From: Sthenelais limicola
Taxonomy: Eukaryota; Annelida; Polychaeta; Phyllodocida; Sigalionidae
Direction of reading: 5' to 3'
NCBI GenBank assembly: GCA_942159475.1
Contig: OW804100.1
Location: 9,750,127 to 9,814,126 of the forward strand
DNA: 64,000 nucleotides
This document shows, one piece after another, positions 13,984 through 27,900 of the stretch. Both the position numbers and the translations under genes were made by a program. The notes under the pieces were generated by a model, which searched no databases, was not told where the DNA came from, and saw only the letters and a list, made by a program, of their open reading frames with translations. Within the stretch, counting starts at the first letter, position 1. Each line of letters opens with the position of its first letter.

Positions 13984-14182
13984 TTTCTTCCCAAGATCAA
14001 CAAACCAAAGACGGAGAGGGTTAATAAAGCAGTTAAATGTGACATCTGCAACTTGACTTTGAATTCTGAACTCCAAGCTCAGCAACATTATAATGGAAAA
14101 AATCATCTAAAAAAGATGAAACAGCTTGGGATGCCATTACCAGGCGAAGATGAGGGGAAAAAGGTCATTCAGCAATATACAA
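13984..14182 (+). CDS. Internal exon encoding a matrin/U1-type C2H2 zinc finger (ZNF385/ZMAT-like)
   Basis: This 199-bp exon follows a T-rich tract ending TTTTTCAG and ends at a consensus GTGAGT donor (14183). It starts in phase 0 and ends in phase 1; reading past the donor meets a stop at 14188-14190. It encodes 66 residues. A basic lead-in (KINKPKTERVNKAVK) is followed by one finger, C19-x2-C22-x12-H35-x5-H41 (about 14038-14106), with the core LNSELQAQQHYNGKNH, then a basic KKMKQL helix end and an acidic tail. The x5 spacing between histidines, the LNS..QAQ.HY.GK.H signature and the basic tail are typical of the ZNF385, ZMAT3 and JAZ (ZNF346) group, nuclear proteins that often bind double-stranded RNA. 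It matches none of the human members I recall closely enough to assign a symbol. Other fingers of the protein must lie outside the window or be missed. Confidence 0.85.
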
Positions 14183-14621
14183 GTGAGTAGGAAATATCTG
14201 CATTGTTAAAATGTCCTTAAAGACCACTTTGATTTTCTGTTTCCAGGATATTTACTATTTGTTCCACGTTTTCATATCTATGATGTTGGGCTTGAAGATC
14301 CCCCTCCCAGTTAGCCATAAAGTTAACCCTTGAATATTTTTCTCAGGAATAATTCCACAAATTATCATGCGATAGAAATCCCCACACCCTCTTCCCGATA
14401 TTCGGGGTTACCTCTGTGATTTGCTTTGATTTGCACTTATAGATGCTTCAAAAATATAATGTAGCCTTATAGAGATGCTTAGTAGATATTCTCAAATCAA
14501 AAACGAAAGAGGGGTGCTGTTAAGATGAATAAGATGATTTTATTTGGCTAAAATACTGAGATTAAATGAAAGTGGACAAAAACAAATATATAATTGCTAT
14601 TCTGTTTGTTTCCATTGCCAG

Positions 14622-14690
14622 TTCATTGGCCTAAGTCAATATCATGCTCGTGAACTTCGTCTACAAAAGACTACTGACCCTAGAAAATTG
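14622..14690 (+). other. Candidate alternative (possibly poison) exon, 69 bp
   Basis: A strong 3' splice site (TGTTTGTTTCCATTGCCAG) is followed after 69 bp by a good donor (ATTG/GTAAGA at 14691), only 439 bp downstream of the zinc-finger exon. Read in phase 0 it is fully open (23 codons, FIGLSQYHARELRL then QKTTDPRKL). The upstream exon ends in phase 1, however, and in that frame a TGA follows after about ten codons. Spliced to the finger exon it would therefore truncate the protein shortly after the zinc finger. It may be a regulated premature-stop exon, part of another transcript, or chance. Confidence 0.3.
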
Positions 14691-14869
14691 GTAAGAAAGT
14701 GAGCAGTGAAGTGTACTGCTGCCTATTCCTCGGCACAAATTTTGCATACATGGATTATGCAAATTTTCCAAGTAGCTTTCAATACGTTTTGGTAAATTGA
14801 ATTTCAAGCCACTGTTGGAGGGTGTCTGCAGAAACGATTCCAATTCAATTTACCAATTTTTTACCATAT

Positions 14870-15075
14870 GCATTGGAGAAATTACGTAGATTCAATAGAT
14901 GCAAATTAGCTCTGGTGCTCCGCGTAGCAAATGCCATGTTTGATTTCATGGCTAATTGTAAAATGAATTAATTATGAATCTCTCTGCGTTGAACCAATTA
15001 ACAATGTAGTGTAACACCGTCACAATTAGCCATGAGAATTATAAACAATGCCGCATCGACCCTCAAGGGTAGATC
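14870..15075. promoter_or_regulatory. Candidate enhancer-like non-coding block
   Basis: The segment carries many homeodomain/POU-type cores in both orientations: ATGCAAATTAG, GGCTAATTGTA, GAATTAATTATGAAT, CCAATTAAC, CACAATTAGCC. GGCTAATTGT and its inverted counterpart ACAATTAGCC bracket about 100 bp. No frame is open through it. It resembles a homeodomain-responsive conserved element lying about 0.7 kb after the zinc-finger exon. This is inferred from motif density only. Confidence 0.28.
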
Positions 15076-16524
15076 AGCGATATTATTTTGTCTTCATTTT
15101 CTTACATATTCTTATCTACTATCATTTCCTACAATGAGTTCTCCTTCTATTTAGTTCTGTAGCTGCTTAGTGTTTATGTTTCGTTTCGTATGGCAGGCCG
15201 CCGGATCTTTATGTGCATTTAAATGATTTAATGGTATATTTCAATGTATATAAAGAGAATTTTGCAATATCAAAACACGTTAATTACTACCGACAGGGTA
15301 TTGTCTATTTTTAGCATAAATTCATGTTGTTAAAATGGAAGCACAAGATATCCTACCACTTGTAACCGGGTGCTGGCACCAACCTGTAATACATCAGGTA
15401 CAATTACTACACGGATGCGGTCGTGGTATTATCAGTTCAATAGGTTCTGGAAATTATATAAGTCACCAGTAAACATCTTATAAGGAGTGCTCTAAGCATG
15501 GACTTCTATTCTCCATTCTTACACCTATTCTGAAAATAGACAATACGTTCATAATAGGAACAGTCCAGTTAAAACAATTACTCCAAAACCGCCATTATTT
15601 ACACCATTTTCATTTATTTGTTGAACCCTTTTCTTTACATGCAGTTTTTCCGAATATGCGTTTTCTTATTAAATGTGTGTACAATGTGTTTTCTATATCT
15701 ATTGTATATCCATATGACGGTGGGTAAAGATCTGGGTACTGTCCAGGTCATTAGCCTTTTCAATGGATTCAAAGTTGAACTTTATCTGATCGATGGGGAG
15801 GGGAATCTCACTTTCTCTCCGATAGGCGAGAACGGTTAATTGTCCAGAGTAATTAATATAGAACAAAACCTTGTCTTACTTCGGTTGCAAAAAATGATTT
15901 ATCATTTGGGTCTCGAGAGTTAATATCTATGTTGCTGGGGAGGTGGGATGGGACCAGTGAGATTAAAACAAGATAACGGAGATGAAGTTAATGGTCCAAT
16001 CTATTGTCTACCGCTGAAAAACTAGTCCTTATTTATTGTTTAAAAAGATTAATCTTTGTACCCCAATGTTAAGACTTGACAAAGGAAGCAGTCAGTTGTG
16101 TGCACATAGAAACGATTTATCTTTGTCGATGATGAGGTTAGATAATTGATGGTTCTCTGATACCTGATGCTTTTAAAAATGGCAATGGGAATAGTTAGGA
16201 GACGCACGCGATCGCCTGCCACAGGACTCCTCATTAGTTTGAACGCCATATACCCATGAAATAACCCCGAGATGAAGCGCTTTATAATCATATTATCCTA
16301 CAACAAGGCGTTTAATCTGTTATTCCTCTCAGATCTGGACTTTAGCTTTTAAATCTTGAGTTTCTCAGCAGTATACAAAACATTACAATATCGAGGACAA
16401 TAGTAGGGACCTCCCGTAAAGATATTATTGGTAAACCTCCGATAATAACAAGGGGTCTGTGTTCTTTCGACGAAGAATTTGCTCTGATCAATATACTTCA
16501 TGTGCTTGGGTGCATTCCTCGCTC

Positions 16525-16539
16525 CTCTCTCTCTCTCTC
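16525..16539. repeat. Short (CT)n tract
   Basis: A run of CT dinucleotides of about seven units; simple sequence. Confidence 0.85.
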
Positions 16540-16683
16540 CATTCCTTTGATTGCATATCCTTTTGTGCATTTGGCAAAGTACACGTAGACAGATATTGGC
16601 CGTGGGGTTCCCTGCTTTGCATGGCCCCCATATGGTTTCCATAGCAGCTTGTATGAAGTAGAGATGCCAAAACAAATCATATA

Positions 16684-16699
16684 CCCCCCCCCCCCCCCC
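16684..16699. repeat. Poly-C run (C16)
   Basis: Sixteen consecutive C residues, followed by a C-rich stretch. It is a length-unstable mononucleotide tract of the kind seen in some animal genomes. Confidence 0.95.
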
Positions 16700-19600
16700 T
16701 CCCCATCTCCCTGAAATGTGGGGTAGGTCGGGATCTTATATCCCCCTCCCTGATTTTACTTGAGCTATATATTTCCCTGATTGCATGGAGGGATTTATTA
16801 TGTCATTGCACTAGAATGGCGACACGACATGGGAGAATGCCGCTCTCTGGTCGCGCTATATTAATGTTAGAGTACTTCCATTTTTCACTGGGTGCTGAAT
16901 ACTATTACAGGCGGGAGTAATAAGGTTAGATCGCTATTAATGACAAAAAAAGATGGATGTTACATTAACGAAGGCAGATATATCTTTGCAAGTGAATATT
17001 AATTCTGTGGCACCCATTACGCTGGCCTTTGTGATAATAAGAATTAAGATTTAATGGATCCTTGGCAATGCTATTAGAAGTGCCACTGCGACGTGATGAA
17101 TGATGACACCTTCTTTAGAGGACAACCTACCAGTTTGATCACTCACTCCTGCTTTTATTGATCGTCTCTGGTACGTTATAGTTTTGTCCTGGAGGATGTT
17201 ATGCTGGCATTGTCAAACATAACCTGATTTCCGGGTGATTGGTAATGTCTTTCACAGACAGGGCACTATTGTACATGGGATGGACATTGAGGCACTGGGT
17301 CGGTTAGACAAAGTGTTATAACATAATTACGTTTTAAATCTTCCCAGTGAGAACCTGGCTCTGCCTGGCATCGACACACATACAACTGCTCTAGTTGAAC
17401 CCTGAGACCTGGCGCTTGTTTGAAAGCCCTCGGTGCTTTGTTAGTGAACCGAAGAAAAGTAGTTAATTATAAGAGCAGTGTTAGTTCGGACTATTGTGCT
17501 TTGAGACATCGTACTAAATGTAAAGGAGCTTTGCTAATGAGGCGAGGCCTCGCTGTAACTGCCTGGGCCTTACTGATCCATGGACCCATAAGCAAGCTTT
17601 GGACAAGTCCCAGTCCTCAGTTGGTGCCGCTTTGTCTTTTGATTTGCTAAACATGGGAAACCCCTCCAGGCAATTGATCCATATCTGTGATGAAATGGAT
17701 ATCATTTCTCACACTTACTTCCCTGACTTCATTCGTTTCACTTCGATGGAACTATGATCTGGCGGGTTGATGAAAATGGCTATTTGATCTCCCAAAATAG
17801 CTCAGTTTCTACTTGGCCGGAATATATTGTTTGACTACGTCATATGCTTTGCTTTTGATACCTTATATTACTGCATTCCTCTGTATTACAGCATGCGTCT
17901 CATTTGTCGGACACATAACACAGTAGTAGTACTAAATCCCAACACCAGGCGCCCATCTATATACGATTTAAAATTCTACCAAAGTAGCTCGACATTAATC
18001 ATCACATATTGGAAACTACCGAGGTTATTACTTCCAATGTTAAACACCGCCTTTTCGTAGATTTCCCGGGAATATCATAAATATAAGCTCGATCTTGACT
18101 TGAAGTAGTAGCTAGTAAAAGTGTTATACCCCATAAATATTATCTTACCACCCAGAGGTATGTACAGTTTTGTCTGGCAGTCAGTATCATAGTACCCTTG
18201 GTCTATTGGAATAGACTTCTCTCTGCTGGCATATTTCCATGTAGGTCCTCTTGAGGTGCTCCTATCGGTCTAGTGAGGCACTCATCCAGTCTATCTGCCT
18301 CATGCTTTGCCTATGCACCTCACCCAGTCCAGTCCCTCCCCCACAGCTGGGTCTTGATGTGGCAATCACAGATCGACTCGTCTATTCCCAAAGCAATGTA
18401 TATGCGGTGTAGGCAGAGCGGGACCAATATTTGTATGGTCACTGGGGTTTACGGCAAGAGCTCTACTTTATATTTTTATGTGCCTAGCCTCGACAGTAGT
18501 GAGTAGCAGGGCTGGATCAATGGACAGTGATTGTATGTCCCGTGTCCCGTCTCTCTGCCCTCTAACTACAATCACTTCTCGTGTCTTCCCCATGCTTCAG
18601 TCTATCTTAATATGGATGGTTAGTGGATGGGATATCCTGTAGATCACGCCTGTGGTAAAAGCAAAGGCGAAAAGCAGCAAAGGGCTTTTAATTCTGGCAA
18701 CACTGTGTGGCATGACACAGAGTTTCCTTTTCACATGAGAACTACTCCTTGATACCATGAGATCATATGCAGGGAGGCCTCTAAGGGAGTTCCCCGCCTC
18801 GTATAATTACATTACTCAGAGCCTCAATTGGAAAATGCTTCGGACTTTCATTGAGTCTTACTGGAATTAATTTCATTTCTACGAAAGTATTCTGAAGTGA
18901 TTGATGTCATTTACGAATTCATTGAATCAATACAGCGTATTATGTGGTTGACAATACTCAATTCGAATTTTGTATTGATTGAACTACTTTTTCGTCTGAA
19001 TAAAATGTCCACCGAATGAAAAATCAATGTAGCTATTTGAAGATCAATCAACTAATCTTTAAAAAATTATGCCAATTAGGTACTTGGCTGGACGATTCTC
19101 GGGGTGTTTTGTTACTAATATCAGTCAAAAATGGGCAAAAAATTAAATCAAATCAAAATTGTTTTGAATCCATTTGCGATGCAAATTCCCCGACTGTGGA
19201 TGCGTTCGATGACCTAATCCATCAATCCGTGCTTAAAAGGCTTTACGATGCCTGCTAATAATAGTTTCAATCTAATTTCAAGCAAAGTCTCGCTCCAGTT
19301 TGATCTCTCATTTATTTTGATTCGACACAAATAATGCCACTATGTGGTTCTGGAAGATTCGAAGGCTAGAAAACTTACAAACACTATCATCCATGGTTCA
19401 AAACTGCTGGATCTTGCAACCTTTATCAAAATATGAAACAGCGCAAGATACGATACTTTAGGATTGCAAGAACACAATGGATATATTTTGGGTCATAGCG
19501 TGGATATTCCCTTGCTTCATATTATGTTGGGATATTGTTGTAGAAGTGATTCGGTTTCTAACTGAGAACACAGGTTTCAGGTGTCATTCCCTTACAATGG

Positions 19601-22600
19601 TATTGATCCCGCGGTGAAGATGGTGAGGAATTACTTTGTTTTCGACCATTCTATACGGCCACCAGGGGGTTCATATTTCACCTGCCGCTGATGGAAGTTG
19701 TATCGCGATGTCCTAATCAAAAGAATTGAATCAATTTCAAACAATAAATGAAAATTGGCAAAGGATCTCCATGGAGGCTCTGATGTTGTATCGAACTATT
19801 TGCATGTAAATTACGCATCCCTCACATAAGGCCAGTGCAGCAGGCACCGTGGTATGAATCTGAAGAAGATCTATTTCAGTACAACGGTTGCTACAAATGA
19901 CTCGTGTTGTAGCTTATTACTTTAATCGTCCACTAGCTGATGAAGTTAATAAAATAAGGAGAAAATATCAAACAATCAATTATAACCCACACAAATAGAT
20001 AAAACCAATTCTTAATCGAGATGAAAGGGGTCTCTCTTGGGAGAAACGTCAAAAGTAATACAAATCGTATGATTTGTTTTTCTGCATTGAATTTCTTTCT
20101 TTCACAGGAATGCCATCAATTATTCAAAACTTCTTTCATGTGGAGGTATTGCCCGAAAGTTCCTTATGCTTTCCCATTTGACCGTCGAGCGGTGCGTCAT
20201 TCGTCCTCTGGAGAAACTTAATTGTCAGCGTGAACCCCCTATACTAATCATTGATTGTCTGAAATCCCCGAAGAAAAAGAATTCCAATAATCAATGATTA
20301 TTTATTTTGTTATATCTAGTTGAGAAATGTCCTACCTTTACTGTCACCTGGTGATAAAAGCAATTATGAATGAAGTAATACGAAAATTAAACAAATTTAA
20401 ATGTGTCTTGCTCTAGAAAGAAACATGGGATAAATGACGGTTATATGTATCGTAATTTTCAAAGGCAGATGAGGATGCTGCTGCTTGTAATTCGTTCCAC
20501 TGCTTCACCTCCTGGCGAGATTTGAAGCTCTTTCCCAGACCATTCATGTGAGATTATTAATGCCTGGAGTCAACCTATAGCTTAAATATAACTCAAATAT
20601 AGCTTAAGCTATTCAGCTTCTCATGATTCAAGCATGCATCAAACGGTGGGAATTTACAGATGGCCAGAGATAGGCTCATGAGTAGATGAACCTTTGATGG
20701 CAAGAAAAGCCATAGAGCAGTGATAAACGCCAACACATGGCCATTGCCCCCTCCCCCCAAAACGCCCCAAACTAGAAAAACTGTTCTTGCAGTTATGTGG
20801 GCGGTACATATGTTTTAAAAGCAAGGGCTCCTATTTTCATTTGATGTGTAGGTTATGTCCCTCTGACATTTCATAGACTATCAAAATGTATACATGTATA
20901 TACAGTCTTCTTTGAAGAGCAATAATTCCTTTGTTGCTTTCCGAGGGATGCCATATTATGAATGACAGAATTAAGTATATATGTGGGCGTGCAGAATAAG
21001 GCTGCTATTCATTGTTAGAATTTCCTGACAGGAATAATTCATGTTCAATATATATATACATCATCGCCATGATTGTGATTGCTTTTTTCATTCCATTTTG
21101 GTCAGACAATTGATTACATTATTAAAGACACACAAACGTCCGTGGTTGTTTTGTTTTAACATGAATAAGAATAATGTTAAAACTTCCTGGTTTGTATCTC
21201 AGCATTCCTAATAAATGATACAAATTCGGAAGATCCACTAGGCGTATCTATAGGTGGCTTCATGGAGCCCTCTCTCTTAGAGCGGGTGGAAAAGGTAGGA
21301 TTACCCACTGAAAGTAACGAAGAGACACCCTGGATAGATTCTAGACGTCTTGTGAGGCGATGCCGAGTGATAAGATGCTGACTGATATGTCTTTCTAGTC
21401 TGAAGGCGTGACTGGAAAAGAGATACCTTCAACCCGACCAAGCATAAACCTGTGTATGCTACTGAAGCCACCTACGTGTGGCTCAAACCTTGAGCACATA
21501 CAGTGTTGTATGCCTTCATACCATACCTAAACAGTTGGTGGATTATCAATGTACAATGTATAACACATTTATTCGCTTTGATGATTATATTTAATGTAAG
21601 TTGTGAGTCCTAATGGGCAAGGACGTTATTCTTTACAATGGCAGGGCCTTGAATGCCCGCAACCTGTTCATACACTGGTTACGATGGATTATATTTGGTA
21701 ATTACATTGAGTTTCAATGCGTGTTGCGCGTTGTATTTTTATATCTGCGAAAGTAGTGTAAAAGCATTTAGTTCAACGACTATTAACATGTCCACATTAA
21801 TGCGGATGCTTGTAACAAATAACACCAAATGGCAATTGTTTTATAGGCAACTGTGAAAGCTGGGAACAGTAGCTCGTATGTAGACGCTTGTTCTGAGAGC
21901 GATGAGAAAGAATATGTGCATCGCAACTGAAACTCAAGATGCACTTATGAAAAACGGCCAGTCAGCGTTTAAAACATGAAAAATTTATGTTGCCAAATAA
22001 TTTTACATCTATCTCACAGGAATCCGAAGCACATCAAGAGAAGTCGTTTCAGCTTCAGTTCTCCTCTCTTCCCTGCTGCCATTACACTCCATTTTTAACT
22101 GTGGCTAAAACACAGTATGTATTATTCATGAACCAATTTTCTCAGGCACACTTGGCGGTGTATACAAAATAGCTACGAAAGGAATGAAAGAATTAACTGG
22201 ATTTAGGATGTCATTAAGAAGTGTTCTCAGGACTATTATTACTGCACGATGTATTTCCTAAGAGAGAAGAGTGATTACCAACATCGGTTTCACAAAGCAA
22301 ATTTGACATGGACATACTATAGTTTTTCCTCCAATTATGTTTTCAAGAAGGCCCGTACTTGCAAAGCGTAAACATCAGACATACCTAACAAAACACGAAT
22401 GCTTATACATCAATATAAACCAGCTGGTCGCTGCCGGTGAAAGATACAAAGACATTCATAATACAATAATATAAAATACTTTTCAAATAATTGTTTGGGT
22501 ATTTCAAAAGGTTTGAAACCATAGAATAGAGCACACGTTGGACTTGGTACAGATGATGCGGTAAATGAGTCATTGCTGTGTGTAAGTGCATGCCTAGAAG

Positions 22601-23818
22601 TGCGGGTGCTGCGCGTACCTGGCTATTATAGGGCCACCTCCAGCTGGTGCCCTTGTCTATGGCCCCATTATTGTCCACCGGGGGTTCCATAAAGCCCTTT
22701 CATGGCCGGGAGACATGTGCTACAACGTGTGGCCACAGGTGGGGTACTAGACCGCTTCTATTATACCTCGACAAACCCCGTGTTATTTTTGTAATCAAAT
22801 CACATGCTTCTTTTTTTCAGTTTACATAATTATAACGGGGTAGATGGCGTCTCCGTCTAAAAAATGTCCTTGAGCTTTAAATTACATGCCTAATTGCTAT
22901 GCGACATTCCACATGAATAATTTCTATAAAAATAACTATTTGTATTTAGCCCCCGAGGATATTTCTCAATTATCTATAGATTGCTTGATTTAGATCAGTA
23001 TCGTAAACACGTTGGGAGAAAAACATGGCTTACATAGGTTTGTAGCACTAAAAACTATATTCCTTGAGGGAATCCTAGTCTAGTCCTGAGCCTAAAGGGC
23101 AGACACTGCCTTGGAGACGTCTGAATGAATTAGAATGAACTCTTCTCTGTTGCAAGAACGGCTGATTCTGATATTATATCCTAGAGTGGATCAGACAGTT
23201 GAGAGAGAGAGATAAGGGAGCTCTTCTGTTGGACCCTCTGTTGATATCTTATCTCATTCGTTTTCCCAGTCCAATGTAAATCGATGTGGAAAACAATCGG
23301 TGACGATCTGCAAGACTATTAATTTGGAAGGATCTAATTATAGAGCATGTCAAGAAACCTCCAGGGTACTCTGTACTATATTGATTGGAATTGATGGCAC
23401 TTTCTGGGTAATGTTTTAATGGGCACCGACTTTCTATCCTAATTACCATCGTCAATTGGTTCATCGGCGTCCGACTTCAAAGACCGCTTTCACTGTCATG
23501 TTGCTTGCTCATGTGATGGTATCGAAGCAAACATTTTTTTGGTATAAGAACAAGTGCAGGCAGAGCAATCAGCGTGTCTATTATTTCTAATTTATCAAGA
23601 ACTTCTGCATGGTTCAGATGCTATTTACACAAGCTGCTTATCAATCTACTTTGATAGGAAACCATCGGAAAATTGACAACACTGTCCGGTGAAATACCCG
23701 ATTTTTGTTCCGGCATAATGTTCCACTCGTTCCTCTAATATTGTTGAATCTACCTTCTTTCTACCGTGATATCATCAGTCGAGGCTGTAGAGTGGATCAT
23801 TGATAATTAAATAGAAAT

Positions 23819-23945
23819 CACAGAGTTTCCAAACATTTGTGTCGTCAATACTCGCAGTGGCGTTGTAGAGTACAGCATTAATTAATAAATTCAATGCAAA
23901 CAGGTTCCCAACATTTGGGTGCTCAATACTGTACAGAGATGTAAA
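23819..23945. repeat. Diverged two-copy repeat, about 78-bp spacing
   Basis: A segment around 23823-23852 (GTTTCCAAACATTTGTGTCG then TCAATACT) recurs in altered form around 23902-23930 (GTTCCCAACATTTGGGTGCT then CAATACT). The copies differ at several positions, indicating an old tandem duplication or two relics of one dispersed repeat. Confidence 0.55.
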
Positions 23946-24884
23946 GAAAGCCTTTACGATATCTGATAGAAATGTGGGACTGGAGGTGCCTCTCGTCCAA
24001 ATAGTGAAGGCGATTAAAACCATGCAACATTAATGTCTAATTCACTTTATTAAGCGAACATTGTGGCACATGACCCCAATTAGTCAAAACCGGTAGGAAA
24101 AACGTTCTTTTTCTGCTTCTTTGTTACGAATCTTGTATGAATGGTCGCGAATTCAGAATTGGCGCCAGAGGCAGAAAAAAGATTGTTTCATATTAGAAGT
24201 TCAGCTGACATAATATGGCCCGGAAAACTGAATTTCTGCCTTCTATCAGTCACTATGCCTCAACAGATGTAGAATTCCCAAGGAAAGGCGTCGGACTTAA
24301 ATTGCAGATGACTGATGCGAGTAAGAACGTTTATATCATTCTTCCTTCCAAAAGACTATATCCTCTCAACCCTCGTGGCTCTTGCTCTTTGTAATCAAGC
24401 ATTTTATATTTTGGAGAATTCTATACTCTTGATAAACACAAGGGAAGCATATGTTATGTATTTGCCTGTACAGAATTATTTATATATATATAAATGTGTT
24501 CAAAGAGTATAGTAGGTACTATAATCTTTGATGTGTTGCGCTTTCAGACGTGTCATCCCATGGACAGACGACTGTAAAATAAATTATAATTCCCGTGTGT
24601 TTGTCTTGAACAAATATCTTCAAAGCACGAAGCCCTTCATTGCAAAGTGCAGGTATAGAATTTAGAGGATATTATTCTCTTGAATAATAATAACAATTAT
24701 GTGAAGTAATTAAGAATAAGACGTGTCTCGCTAAACATATGAAGGTACTTCGCATGACAGCATTTCAAATGATAGAAATGGGCTACACTTTGAGACGTGG
24801 TTATCGCTTGGGTAAACTACGGATGTCTTTATTAAAACAAACATAGTTTAACCTTTAAAAGATAATGATTTACCGGTTCCATAT

Positions 24885-24912
24885 ACTTAGACTTGGAGAC
24901 TTAGACTTGGAG
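24885..24912. repeat. Two-copy 14-bp tandem duplication
   Basis: ACTTAGACTTGGAG occurs twice without a spacer; the copies are identical. Confidence 0.9.
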
Positions 24913-27900
24913 AATACATACTTTAATGGACATAAAGGATTTACTTTAGAGCAGTGAGGACAGACAATGGTTCCGTCCCATTTTGTGCCGTAAGCGATGG
25001 GAAATGTTCCTATGTTATGGCTTCCCATAAGTCTGATGCCACTGGCAATACTGGCGCTTGTAACAGTCGGCAGATATAGGTAGGCTAAAGAAATGGGGGA
25101 TCACGCCTTCATGACTGGCATTGTTATGGCGTTAGAGAAGGCAGACTACACTCAGCTCAGCAATACCATTCTAACGCACAGCTTGAATGGGGTTATACAT
25201 TCTTTTAGATCCGAATATGAATTGGAGGTATTCTAGTGCTACCCGAGATCATTTTTGCCACTGCTCTAGCTAGATTTAAGAAGGGAATTAATTTCAACAG
25301 GGGTTTAGTGCAGTGTGTATTTATAAGGGTCATTTTTCTTTAAAACTTGTTGACGTTGTATAAATGGCAGCTGTAATGTAACTTTGAGCTATACCAACAG
25401 GCCTGCTTGTCAACTAGTTTAATACAAGTACAAGTATTTACTGCGCTCTATAGTATCAAGTATATTTTTATTTGGTTATGAAAGTTGGTAAAGTTGAAGT
25501 GTGAATATTCAGGCTACAGGCCATTAAGCACATTCTACAGTTTGTTTGCCCATGCTTCTACATTAGGCTGACTATCCAATAGTGCATTGCGTCTGGTCTA
25601 AGCCTTCGTATATCTAGGAGGAACAAAGAGAAGGAGGAGAAATTATGGACTTCCCTATGGCCCTTAGACCGCGCGCCACACTCACATTTCCTAGGCAGTT
25701 GCTTAGTCTAGGTACTTCAATCCCGCATACACGAGGCAATCCCGAATTCTTCAATCTCAGAGATTGGAAGAGATTGCAGTCAGTGTCTGTAAAGCCGAAC
25801 TCAAACCTTAGCTACTCCTTTGTTCCAGGTTGTCAATGGGGCATTAATGCGTCTACAAATTACATAGATATATGCATATATAAATCGTTATCCGTCATCC
25901 TATCTATAAAATGTTCTACTCCATACAGGCTCTGCTACGATCTCACAAAGTTTGAATATGTTCAGCGTCAATCTGTTCTCTCTATTCCTAGCGGGCAATT
26001 GCATCTGAATGGACTAAAGGTATTTCCTTGCCCGATGCTCCATGGACCTTTCACCTGCAAATGACTGATCTTGCTGAAGTACCAAAAATAGTAAACTTTT
26101 CTCAAGTGGTTTTGAGGGATCGTCCTCATTCAAGGGACTCTATCAATGGCAAAGACTTCTCTTGATTAAAAAGGCTCCTCCATGGGCGTTTCTCTAAAAC
26201 AATGTCTGAGATTTATGGACTGGAGATATTTACGGTGGGTAAAATGTATGCATCAAGTCAGGGGTCGAACGAGAATATAGAGAGCAAGACTTGACAAAGG
26301 AGGTAGAATGGGTTGTAAATAACTGGAAGGAATATGACGTTGAGCCTTCGCAATAAGACACACATATCAGCAGCTACACCAACCAGCAAATTAGATTCAC
26401 AGTAATGTTGCCCATGTGTTACTACCGCCCTAAATTGAGTTTGCTTCTGGTTGTCAGCATTCCAGGGCCAGTGGTCTGGTGAGGAATGAATGAATACATT
26501 GTCGAAAAACAGTTGCCTCTGCTCAATGTGTATTCATAACATAAACCAATGGGGAGGGAGCGTCGTGTTTCTATTCTCTTTTTTTGCCCGATGTAGCTTA
26601 GGCTACTTATGATGAACGTTGAAATTGATTCCCATTTCATACATGGGGATGAGTGTTTTCCTCTAGACAGTGGAACGCATTAAATACGTTTAAATGTATT
26701 TAGATCTTGTCAGGTGGGAAGACCGGAAGGAAAATGTTTTTATTCATGGGCATATTAAATACTCTGTATTTGTGCTAAGCCAAACTTTAAAAAAGATGCA
26801 ATTCTGCGAGAATGCCTCCCTGGAAGATGTAATGAGTAAAACCTTAAAAGATTACTACATATGTTTTAACAGTATCGTCCATATTATGTTCTACGAATCC
26901 GTATATGTATTCTATTTTGCATTCTATTACTATAACACAAATTGAATGATCAACCGCAGTTGACGTGAAGCACACAATAAATTCCTATCCGGATAGTGGC
27001 GGTATTCTTAAAAAAACGTGTACAGCATTGCTAGGGATGTGAATGTGTCTTCATGTATAGGAATGCAAATTCATCCATAGACCTATAGGGAGGATGGTCA
27101 AACGTTGGTGGCATGCAGTATTGGTCACCTAACTACCCTTTGCTATATTTGGCATTGCGTGTGGGTATTGCCAACTTCAATGGCTCCCAGATATACCGCG
27201 CTCCGATAACCATAAAGGATTGCCAGCTGACTACAAAATGTTGTTAGCGAAGAAAAGAGGATTATGTGAACAAAAGCTGGCATCGGAGGAGTTGTAATAG
27301 TATTCTCTGGATTATGTGGCCATGGTGACTTCTATGCAGTGCAGAAGGATAGCATGTGCGTAGAAAGGACGCCTTTAATACTCGACCTGTTAGTAGTATA
27401 GGCCTTCTCACAGTTGGACATTTGCTGCAGGCATGGGTCATAAAGATGATCTTCTAACGGCTTCCTATTGATGTAGGTGTTGTGGTACTGCCACTCCTTC
27501 AAATATAGAAAACCGGTGAAACTAAGCATGAGCCATTTGTCCCCTGCCTGCTGCCTGGTCTGTGCAATAAACGTGCCTCTCCACCTTATTATCTGACAGG
27601 AATTACTCACGAGTGTCCCACTAGTTTATTAATGGAAAGCGGAAAACTCTGGTCCTATTTTTTCTCCTTGGACTGTATACGTAAATCCCATGATAATCGG
27701 TCATTAGGGATTTATTCGTCCAGATTTACTCTGTGATGGCCAAATGATAAAATATTCAACGCTTTTTTGTTAGATGTAAATATCATCTGAGGTGGACCGT
27801 GCTGTCATAATAGCAATTTATTGCCAGTTTCCCTCCCTCGGCATGCCATCACCTTTCTAAATAACATCATGCTGGCATGATTTTAACATGTAAATACCCC

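Noticed and set aside
25645..26064. 139-codon open frame on +.
   Set aside because: No domain, no family resemblance, no splice or promoter context. Likely a chance frame.
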